Assembly: GCA_003427395.1 (NCBI GenBank)
Contig: BFEA01000546.1
Span: forward strand, 810,484-846,809
DNA: 36,326 nucleotides
Direction of reading: 5' to 3'
Source of the DNA: Chara braunii
Taxonomy: Eukaryota; Streptophyta; Charophyceae; Charales; Characeae
Shown: piece by piece, positions 20,115-27,309 of the stretch
How the letters are laid out: each line of letters opens with the position of its first letter
Position numbering within the stretch: the stretch's first letter is position 1
Program-made: the position numbers and the translations under genes
Notes under the pieces: model-generated
Seen by the model: only the letters and a program-made list of their open reading frames with translations
Told to the model about the DNA's origin: nothing
Databases searched by the model: none

Positions 20115-20128
20115 GCCTGTCTATTTGT
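20115..20128. repeat. Target-site duplication, left copy, of the U6 retrocopy
   Basis: GCCTGTCTATTTGT occurs exactly here and at 20241-20254, immediately beyond the poly(T) and the 5' end of the U6 copy. The surrounding DNA is a CTGT-rich simple repeat, so part of the match could be coincidental. The CTATTTGT half is not part of that repeat. Confidence 0.8.
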
Positions 20129-20190
20129 TTGTTTTTTTTCTTTTAAATTACCATTTCTCGATTTATGCGTGTCATCCTTGCGCAGGGGAC

Positions 20191-20222
<32 letters not shown>

Positions 20223-20240
20223 ACGGATGTCCCGAAGGAC
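20129..20240 (-). ncRNA. U6: U6 snRNA retropseudogene (near full length)
   Basis: Read on the minus strand from 20240 it gives GTCCTTCGGGACATCCGTTA, AAATTGGAACGATACAGAGA and AGATTAGCATGTCCCCTGCG, then CAAGGATGACACGCATAAAT and CGAGAAATGG. It retains the ACAGAGA box and the AGC triad. Two bases are missing from the 5' hairpin, and G to T occurs in ATGGCCCC. The 3' end is followed by an A-rich tail (20129-20147), and 14-bp direct repeats flank it. No TATA box or upstream element typical of plant U6 promoters lies upstream. All this indicates a LINE-mobilised retropseudogene. Confidence 0.92.
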
Positions 20241-20254
20241 GCCTGTCTATTTGT
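20241..20254. repeat. Target-site duplication, right copy, of the U6 retrocopy
   Basis: GCCTGTCTATTTGT, identical to 20115-20128, lies directly against the U6 5' end. Confidence 0.8.
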
Positions 20255-20368
20255 CATTTTCTTCTCTGTTCTTCTGTCTGTCTGTATGGGATCAGTCGGT
20301 CCCTACCTTTTTTGGTTTGTTTGTTTTTTTCGTGCGGATCAGATTGTGGACCTAGGCCAAGTCCCGTT

Positions 20369-20504
20369 AGCAGCGTGAGTTTCCTCAAAGCCTGAATCTG
20401 GACGTGTTTGTGGAGACATGCAAAAGAACTCTTGTTCAGTTTCCTCATCCGCGCATCTCCTCAAACACATCCAGATTCAGGCGTTGAGGAAACTCGACGC
20501 TGCT
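20369..20504. repeat. Long imperfect inverted repeat (48-bp arms, ~39-nt loop)
   Basis: The arm 20369-20416 (from AGCAGCGTGAGTTTCCTC to TGTTTGTGGAGA) is the reverse complement of 20456-20504 with about four differences. The RNA would form one long hairpin of miRNA-precursor size. The loop region contains a further TTTCCTCATCC similar to the arm. It may be a small foldback element or a source of small RNA; the sequence alone cannot tell. Confidence 0.85.
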
Positions 20505-20518
20505 GAAGGGCCTCGCTG

Positions 20519-20631
20519 CACCACTCTCTCGAATCTAAATGATTCTGGAAAAGACAAAAATGTGGCGCGAGTGAATCTGGCCATGTTCTAGCAGCAAGTT
20601 CATTCTCATTTTGCACATTTAGAGAGTGGTG
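20519..20631. repeat. Foldback repeat related to the 20.9-21.14 kb units
   Basis: The ends CACCACTCTCT...TAAATG (20519-20541) and CATTTAGAGAGTGGTG (20616-20631) are inverted. The interior, with AAAAATGTGGCG and CATGTTCTAGCAGCAAG, resembles the units at 20901 and 21054 (TTATGGCGAAG, CATGTTCTAGGCAAAG). Inner segments CAAAAATG/CATTTTG and GAG-AAT/ATTCTC can also pair, so the whole unit can fold as one hairpin. Confidence 0.6.
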
Positions 20632-20886
20632 TGCTATGGGGCTCGCCACACAGGCCTTTCGAAACGCGCAAAATCGAGGCCGTGTCTTGGCCACACAGCG
20701 TTTTGAAACCAGTTCTTTCGAAAAAGTTTCGAAAGGTGTCAGATGGGCCGGCGTCGAACGTCATTTCGAAGAGATGAGATCCTCCCGCCTGTCACGAGCC
20801 TTTCCTCGAAAGGCCTTGTGGTCAAGTGGTCTTGTGAAAAGGCCCACTCGAAAAGGTTGATTGGTCTGCAAAAAAAAAAAAAAAAG
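20632..20886 (+). repeat. TTCGAAA-rich retroposon, copy 3 (plus)
   Basis: It starts ATGGGGCTCGCCACACAGGCC. It repeats TTTCGAAA and TTTCGAAAAAG motifs, has CCTCCCGCCTGTCACGAGCC at the same place as copy 1, and ends in a poly(A) run at 20870-20885. The family relation to copies 1, 2 and 4 is clear by eye. No open reading frame is conserved between copies. Confidence 0.62.
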
Positions 20887-20900
20887 GGGCTATTCCAAGC

Positions 20901-21139
20901 GCCTGGCTCCACTACTCTAGACATGCACAAAAAACAAAAATTATGGCGAAGTATCTTTCCATGTTCTAGGCAAAGATTCAGACTCTCATTTTGGTTGATC
21001 CATCGGCCAAAAAAAAAAAAAAAAAAAAAAAAAGAAAAGGGGCGATTCCAAGGGTCTGGCTCCAGTACTCTAGACATGCACAAAATACAAAAATTATGGT
21101 GAAGTATCTTTCCATGTTCTAGGCAAAGATTCAGACTCT
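20901..21139 (+). repeat. Two ~86-bp direct repeat units separated by a poly(A) run
   Basis: The units 20901-20986 and 21054-21139 are about 93% identical. Both include GGCTCCACTACTCTAGACATG-type starts, CAAAAATTATGG and GTATCTTTCCATGTTCTAGG and end at CAGACTCT. Each is preceded by AAAAGGGGC-ATTCCAAG. The first continues to a poly(A) run (21009-21033). The second is followed by an inverted copy of its own start (AGTGGAGCCAGGCCC, 21148-21162), so it can fold back. The pattern suggests serial poly(A)-tailed insertions. Confidence 0.75.
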
Positions 21140-21164
21140 AGTGAGCAGTGGAGCCAGGCCCAAA

Positions 21165-21312
21165 TGTGCATATAATATGGAAAGGCCTGGGTGTTTCGAA
21201 AGTCTGTGAGGCGAGGGGGGGGGGGTTGCTTTCGACGAGCAGACTTTCGAAAAAAGTCTGACACCTTTCGAAAAATGCCTTCGTTCGAAAGCCTGTGTGG
21301 CGAGCCCCTATG
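21165..21312 (-). repeat. TTCGAAA-rich retroposon, copy 4 (minus)
   Basis: On the plus strand it ends TTCGAAAGCCTGTGTGGCGA followed by GCCCCTATGGCC, the reverse complement of the starts of copies 1 and 3. TTTCGAAA motifs recur through it, with a G-run at about 21217. To its right lies a unique stretch, then U2-like sequence and poly(A), a second case of this repeat joined to an snRNA piece. Confidence 0.6.
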
Positions 21313-21354
21313 GCCAAATTATGGGACTTGACCGCAAAGGGCCATGTCAGACTC

Positions 21355-21395
21355 TGCAGTATCTGTTCTGATATTAAAAAAAAAAAAAAAAAAAA
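21355..21395 (+). ncRNA. U2-like fragment with poly(A) tail (low confidence)
   Basis: TGCAGTATCTGTTCTGATATT matches the U2 segment around the branch-point recognition region (GTAGTATCTGTTCTTATCAG in canonical U2) for about 13 consecutive bases, then diverges into 20 A. It is too short to be certain. Its place in a row of snRNA retrocopies makes it more likely. Confidence 0.45.
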
Positions 21396-21446
21396 GCATG
21401 TCCCCTGCACAAGGATGACACACATAAATAGAGAAGTGGATAGTCC
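21396..21446 (+). ncRNA. U6 snRNA 3'-part fragment
   Basis: It reads GCATGTCCCCTGCACAAGGA and TGACACACATAAATAGAGAA and then TGGATAGTCC. This corresponds to the second half of U6 (GCATGGCCCCTGCGCAAGGATGACAC and on) with several substitutions and a small insertion. It begins immediately after a 20-base A-run. The ACAGAGA half is missing. It is a pseudogene fragment. Confidence 0.82.
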
Positions 21447-21815
21447 AATAAACTGTGCCCCACTGTCTGGCTGTGGTGTGGCCACATTCAACCCTTGGTC
21501 TCAGTACAGCTCAATGGCCCAAATTGACCCTGCAATTTTTTTCCCTGGGGCCGTAGTAACGGGCAGCTTTCCTCCAATTGGTACGGTGGAACCAGCTGTC
21601 TAGCAGCTGCCACACACTGGCGCGATGCTGCTCGGGTCTCGTCACACACTTTTTTTTTTTTTTTTTTTCGTCACACCCACTTCGTTCACTTTGTTGGAAA
21701 GCTCCTGGATCTGCTGCTCACTCACCTGATTCAGCAATTCTTAGAGAGCAGGGAGGCGAGCTAGAAGGCCATAGGCCCCTAGGTGCAGCGGGGACCACTT
21801 TGCCAGTACCAGAAT

Positions 21816-21892
21816 ACGGACAAACCCTGGTTGTGTCCTCAGTGCGACACAGAGGACACAACCAGGCCCCTAGGTGTTGCTGGTATGTCCGT
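21816..21892. repeat. Strong hairpin: CTGGTTGTGTCCTC inverted repeat
   Basis: CTGGTTGTGTCCTC (21827-21840) and GAGGACACAACCAG (21852-21865) are perfect inverted repeats with an 11-nt loop. An outer ACGGACA/TGTCCGT pair (21816-21822 and 21886-21892) extends it, around an insertion in the right arm. GGCCCCTAGGTG near both sides is a direct repeat. Confidence 0.8.
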
Positions 21893-22044
21893 ACTCTTTG
21901 GGCATTTCAAACAACAGGGCAAGTGGGCTTGATTGGTTTGAAAAACATGGCGTCTGAGGTTCTGAAGGGCAGATTCGCAACAAGTAGTAGAGATAGAGGG
22001 TTAGAAGTAGATGAGTGGCTGTTCAGTTCATGAAGAGAGGACGG

Positions 22045-22248
22045 CCTTCTTCCCCCGAACATAACCCATATGCATTGTATTCGAGTTTTCAAATTTGAAA
22101 CAAAAAATAGAATAGAACGCATATGCGTTGTATTCGAAATTTGGGGCTATTCGAATAGAAATCATATGTGTTGTATTCGAATAGAACGCACCCTATGTGT
22201 TGTATTTGTTTACAATGTATATGCGTTAATATGTTCGGGGGAAGAAGG
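22045..22248. mobile_element. MITE-like element with ~20-bp terminal inverted repeats
   Basis: The left end CCTTCTTCCCCCGAACATAA (22045-22064) is inverted at 22226-22248 (TTAATATGTTCGGGGGAAG and on). The 204-bp interior holds four direct copies of a CATATG-YRTTGTATTCGA motif (about 22067, 22119, 22162 and 22192). There is no coding capacity. I could not see a convincing target-site duplication, so the superfamily is open. Confidence 0.7.
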
Positions 22249-22603
22249 TAGCTATGGTCCCAAGGGATGCGGCAGCCGGTTTCCAGCAGGTACCGCTCAG
22301 TGCTCCCCAGCAATAGATGGAGCAGCCCGACGCCCAAGACCTCAATTATTATGGTGGTTCTCTCACCACCACCCGGATAGAGGACTTGCAAAAGGGCATT
22401 TCCCAAAAAAAAAAAAAAAGGAGAGGACTTACCTGGGTACTCTGTTTGTGGTCGCAGGAGACAGGCAGTGGGTCTTCAAGCGGAGGGAGTGTTTTAGCAC
22501 ATCTTGGAAGAGCTCCATGCTGCTGCATTAGGTGGTGGTATTGTGGTACTACTCTTTCTCCTCCATATAGATGTGGTGATTGTCAAAAAAAAANTTGTGG
22601 GGA

Positions 22604-22657
22604 GTGGTGGATGTGAAAACATTTGTAGGAGTGGTGGATGTGAAAACATTTGTAGGA
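22604..22657. repeat. 27-bp tandem repeat (two copies)
   Basis: The unit beginning GTGGTGGATGTGAAAACATT is present twice without differences (22604-22630 and 22631-22657). It follows an A-run with an N at 22594, so assembly quality here is uncertain. Confidence 0.9.
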
Positions 22658-22710
22658 GTTGTCCTAGTGTTTCCAGGAATCCCCAGCCACGGATTCGTCT
22701 TTTTCTTTGG

Positions 22711-22779
22711 ATGGATCAGATATTGAACTGATCAGAACAGATACTACACTTGATCTTAGCCAAAAGGCCAGAAAGTTAT
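22711..22779 (-). ncRNA. U2: U2 snRNA 5'-domain sequence (probable pseudogene)
   Basis: On the minus strand from 22779 it reads ATAACTTTCTGGCCTTTTGG, CTAAGATCAAGTGTAGTATC and TGTTCTGATCAGTTCAATAT, then CTGATCC. This covers stem I, the branch-point recognition sequence GUAGUA and stem IIa of U2. In stem IIa a U-A pair of the canonical RNA is replaced by G-C, keeping the stem. Beyond about 22711 the sequence is unlike U2, and no Sm site follows. No plant-type upstream element or well-placed TATA was seen. I call it a 3'-truncated retrocopy or chimera. Confidence 0.75.
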
Positions 22780-22853
22780 GATCAACGAGGCCAAGAACAT
22801 GCTGGGCAGTAGGCGGGCATAACGTATCAAAATCATTGGTTTATAGTGAAAAG

Positions 22854-22871
22854 AAAAGTCGGGAAAAAGAA
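22854..22871. repeat. Target-site duplication, left copy, of LINE C
   Basis: AAAAGTCGGGAAAAAGAA occurs here and directly after the LINE C poly(A) at 30512-30529. The leading A bases of the right copy cannot be told from the tail, so the certain core is GTCGGGAAAAAGAA. Confidence 0.9.
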
Positions 22872-23402
22872 GACGGGCAAACGGAAGGAGGGTGGTTGGC
22901 GACCGAGCGCTAAAATTAGCGCTAATCTTGTGCGCTAAGCGCCGCTCTGGCGCCGCTTAGGCGCTTAAGCGAGATTAGGGCTAATTAGACGCGGTAGGTC
23001 ATAAAGATGATACTTCTGGGTAATCTCATTAGCTCTCTGCCATACCAACAGAGCTGGCTCAATGATTTATCATACGGATTTGGGGTATTCCGCCCCCACC
23101 CCGTGCCCCTACAATAAGACACAAGGGAGATAAGTTTTCACACCTGGACAAGAAGCTGCCAGGGTATTGGAGCTTGTGAGCAGAACGGCAACGACATGTA
23201 TTGAGGTTCTTATTGGCCTGCCGAGCCTGACTCGGGTCAGGCCGTCTGACTGGCTCTTCTACGAAAGGTAAGCACGAGTTCCTGAGAGTCGACCTTCGGA
23301 GGTTACTGATAGGAAATTAGCGATAGGTGCTTAGTTAGGTTGATTTATTGTTTCAGGTGGAGTTTTCAATTTAGGAAGGACTAAGCTGTTTCTTCCGCGA
23401 AA
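22872..23402 (+). promoter_or_regulatory. 5' leader (UTR / internal promoter region) of LINE C
   Basis: The region from the target-site duplication to the ORF1 ATG contains a large hairpin at 22922-22978 (outer CTAATCT/AGATTAG, inner GCGCTAAGCG/CGCTTAGGCGC). Before it lies an AGCGCTAAAATTAGCGCT palindrome (about 22906-22923). A CCTGAC/GTCAGG hairpin lies near 23225-23245, with a candidate intron after it. LINE leaders usually contain the promoter; no specific promoter motif is identified. Confidence 0.7.
23268..23356 (+). other. Candidate 89-bp leader intron in LINE C
   Basis: GAAAG|GTAAGC at 23268 is a strong donor, and TTTATTGTTTCAG|GTGG ending at 23356 is a good acceptor, 46 bp before the ATG. 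A similar pair exists in LINE B (8069-8248). A caution: a spliced intron would normally be lost in a retrotransposed copy, so either unspliced RNA was copied or the sites are not used. Confidence 0.35.
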
Positions 23403-25853
23403 ATGGACAACCTGGCCCCTGGTTCTCCAAAGTCATCAGGAATGTCTCAAGAGGAGAAACAAAGGGTGGAAGACATCCTAAAGGACTGCTACTCGAATGG
23501 GATCCTACCGGAGGAGTGTGCTCCTAGGATTGCCGAATCCGGTCAAGATTTTGTAAGAGTTGTAGTAAATAAGGACGTCTACAGAGTCCAGGCTGAATGG
23601 CTTTCAATGCACGCTGTTTCGGTCCAATTTGGCAATGATTCAACACCACTCCCTCCGTCAGTCAAAAATCGATTGATTAGAGTTTATGAAGATGGGTGGG
23701 CACAATCCAGATCGGTGAATGTTCCCCCCAAACGGGGGTCCTTCCGATGCGAAGGCCGTAACCCAGTGACGTATGTGGCTAGCGCTAAAGAAGTTGCTGT
23801 TTGGATGAGAAGGAAAGGTTCGGATGAAATTGTGTTAGATGGGAAGAAATATGTTTTGTATTTTCGACCATCGATGACGGAACATGACTTGTATGAATGG
23901 CGTGAAGCCCTGAAATTTCAATATTTCTGGGTTAAAATTTTGCAAGTACCTGTGTCGGTTTTGCCACACATTCGTGGGGCAGTCAAAAAGGTTCTTGGCA
24001 ATATCTTTAAGGCACATGAGGCCTTCGCAGACCCTGTCGCTCCTGATCTTTGGAGTATTCGCTTTGATCTGATTCCCTCAGCGAGAGTCTGGTACAAGAA
24101 GCACCTGATCGAAGATATGGAGGAGGATGGTTGGGTAGAACTAGAAGTTGCTTGCGCTGACTCTTCCTGGTGTAGGAAATGCCGCCAGTACTTTCATTCT
24201 GAAGAAGACCCCATCTGCCCAGTCAATCTGAGACAGGTGGAAAATGCTTGGAGGAAGTCCGGGTATAAAGAAGCCCTACTCAGGGAAAAGGACCCGAATG
24301 ACCAGGGGGTTGATGACTCGGGACGAACGCAGGGAAGGAAGGAAGGAGGGAGAGAAGATGGAACTAGTCAAAGACGAAAGGGCAAGGAGCCCAAGAAAGG
24401 TGGCGAGAGGGAAGTTTGGAGGAAGAAACCACAGAAAGAAAAGCCCCATCAGAAAGAGAACGAAGGGGAAGAGGACGGAGGCGTGAAAGAGAAGGAGAAG
24501 GAGGAGGAAAAGGAGATGGGGAAGGAGAAGGAGAAGGAGATAGAGAAGGAGGGAGGGATTACGAAAGGAAAGGGACAGAAGGGACAGGAGGAATTGGAAA
24601 AGACGAAGGACTCGCCTACGGGAACAGAGATGGAAACAGAGGATGAGCCCAAAGCCGACGATCCAGTTAAGTCTGCAGATTTGCAACACGTACATCCAGG
24701 AGGGGGGTCGATAGGGAATTTTCCCTTACCCCCGCCTCAGCCCCCAACAGAAGAACTGTTTAATGGGCTAAAAGACAGACTAAATGACAGGATAGCTAAG
24801 GCCGCGATGGGTGTTGACCTGTCAGACATAGTTCTGAAGGTTCAGCGGCCCGCACCACCCTCCCTGGAACCTGAACATGAGCCTGGTCAACCCCTCTTCC
24901 GTATGGAGAGGATGTGGATCTGGCCAGTGGGGTTGCCACGGATGAAGTTCGGGAGGCTGCATCCATGCTTTGCAATGTTAAAACAAACCGTACCTTGGCA
25001 AAGGGAAAGAAGAAAAATCCAAAGAAGGCGGGAAAGCAAAATTTCCCGGGGCTAACGGGAGGTCATGGCCTCCCATCGAAGAGGATCCGTACCAATGAGG
25101 GACAAGCGGTCCCTAGCGGTCACTGCGGCACATTCGGGGCGGACGAGTTCGACTTCTACAGAACGAAGGAAATGCCCGCCAGTACAAAAGCAACCCAAGC
25201 CGGCCAAAAAAATAATAAGTTTTGGTGCGCCTATGCGGACACTCACCCGTAAGGACAAGAAGGAGAAAAAGTTACTCGAACTTCCATCCATCACACTAAT
25301 CTGTACGAAAGCTCTCACAGGCACGGTAGTGCTGGCGAGACGAGGGCTGGAAGGAAGTCTGGAACTTCCATCCATCACAGTGATAGGCCCCCCAACAGAA
25401 TTTCAGGCTGCCGACCTGATTCGCTCAGTAGTCCTCAGAGGCGCAGGCACTGTTTCGATACTCTCTCTGCCCAAAATGGGGAGGGACGTTGTGGACTTGA
25501 ACACTGAGGAGAAGGTGCTGATGTACATCGCCTTCCTGGACCTGATCTCTGTAGCAGGCACACAGGACCAATGGGACCAACTCCCCTTCCAGTGGTTGCC
25601 TCTGACTTCGTTCCTGCAGCCAGGCTCCGACTACTTAAAGAATATTCGGATAGGGTCATACCTGACAGCTCAGGACGTGTTAGACTGGCTAACCCTGGCA
25701 GAAGCCCAGGAAATAATTGAAGCAGAGGACTTCTCCCGCCAACTATGCCTGCAGAATCTGGTGAAGGAAGTCTTCCCGTTACCGAACCCAAACACTCCTA
25801 CCCGCATCCAAGATCCTAGCGGCAGTGACCAGAGGAATGGTCCTGCCGAATAG
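23403..25853 (+). pseudogene. LINE C ORF1: gag-like RNA-binding protein
   Basis: The ATG at 23403 opens MDNLAPGSPKSSG. The N-terminal domain runs to about residue 250 and includes a QDFVRVVVNKDVYRVQ segment and FWVKILQVPVSVLP. The knuckle WCRKCRQYFHSEEDPIC follows (C257, C260, H265, C272; CX2CX4HX6C). The Lys/Glu-rich region spans about residues 285-420. The conserved C-terminal domain lies at about 25220-25850. Near 24905 the sense frame shifts (an EDVDLASG segment) and returns near 25070-25200; the original frame meets TAA at 25053. It ends at TAG 25851-25853, overlapping ORF2 by 17 nt. Confidence 0.85.
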
Positions 25854-27309
25854 GATTCGGATTGCTAGCTGGAATGTAAGGGGCTTGGGAAATACAGCCC
25901 ACAGAGAGAAGAAACCCAGACTAAAAGCCTAGGCTCATTCCCAGGACGTCCATATTTTGTGCTTACAAGAAACTAAATTGGATGTGGAAAAGATCAATTA
26001 GTTGAACAACTGGTGGCCAGGTCCGTAGTTTTGGGCCCTGGCCGATGGTTCTAAAGGGGGTGTCGCGATACTAATTAATGCGGACCTGGAAATTGAGATT
26101 TTAGACTCATTCTGTGATCCCGGGGGTAGATGGGCTTGGGTAAAGATAGCAGTAGGGGAAGAGGACTGGGTCGTGGGGTCGGTGTACACTCCAATAGAGT
26201 ACAAAGACCGCACAAATTTTCTGGCCTCTCTACCTACGGTCCTCCCTGACGTAGAAAATCTTATCTTGGCAGGAGACTGGAATGCAGTCTTTAACCTGGG
26301 CCTTGACTTCCCCAACCCAGCTCCACTTCGGGCAGACACATTAATGCTTTCCTCGTTTGCAGAGTCCCAGGGCTTGGAGGACGTGTACAGCGTACTCAAT
26401 CCTGATTCACCTGGCTACACTTGGTTTGGACCCAGACCGGACAATTTGATTCAAGGGCCCAGGAAAAGGCTAGACTTTTTCCTAGCCCGGGGTGTTGTGT
26501 GGGACAGATGTATGGGTTGTGACCTGATGAGGGCCTCCATGTCAGACCATTATCCGGTCTACATGGATGTCCTTAGTAAAGAACAGTTTGATAAAGTCCG
26601 TCCGCCGTTTCGGCTAAATGTGAACATTCTAAAAGACAAGGGCATCCCAGAGTGGGTGAAAACCCAGATGTCTCAGTGGTTGCACTTGTTTGAATGTGAA
26701 CAAGACTGGCCAGAAACCGGGCTGGGGATCATAACAGCGGCACTTAAGAATTTCTCTTGTATGAAAGCGGCGAATAGGAATTCGAAAGAAAAATGTGCGC
26801 AGCGCTCTGTTCAAGAGGCAGAAAGCAAGATGGGTGGTGATATTTTTTCAGATTTCTATTGGGCAGAGAAACGGAAAGCAGGATTAGCACTTCTGGAATC
26901 TTTAGAGGTACAGAGACAACAAGAATGGACAGAATGGTTAAAATTAAGAGGTCTGGTGGGATACGACAGAATGACGAAGCTTACCTTCCGTACCCTGATC
27001 CTCAAACAAGAGCACCCTTTCCTCTTACAGGCACCGATAGCGACAGACACAGAGGAAATGTGCAGGTACGCAACAGACTATTTCAGAGACATAGTCTCTA
27101 CTAGGAGACCCTTTGAGTCGACATACTCAGATCTGTCTCTGACTTCCAGCTTTTGGGATGGTCTGCACACACAAATCCCAAATGCGACTAAAACAATGTT
27201 AGATGCCCCGTTTTCCGGAGAAGAACTACGTAAGGCGGCCAGCCAGATGGCGAAAGGGAAATGCCCCGGCTTGGATGGATTACCAGTGGAACTATACTTA
27301 TCAGCATAA
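25837..27309 (+). pseudogene. LINE C ORF2, AP endonuclease domain and linker
   Basis: The ATG at 25837 lies inside the last codons of ORF1. One frame runs to 27309 with three in-frame TAG codons (25930, 25999 and 26026), all within the first 65 codons. Motifs in order are RIASWNVRGLG, CLQETKL, GGVAILI, VYTP, LAGDWNA and MSDHYPVYMD, the complete endonuclease set with catalytic Asn, Glu, Asp and His. The linker GYDRMTKLTFRTLILKQ is shared with LINEs A and B. The frame breaks at TAA 27307, where RT sequence begins (KCPGLDGLPVEL). Confidence 0.88.

Noticed and set aside
20369-20504. Annotated miRNA gene
   Set aside because: The hairpin is real, but without small-RNA data or a known family it is reported only as an inverted repeat.
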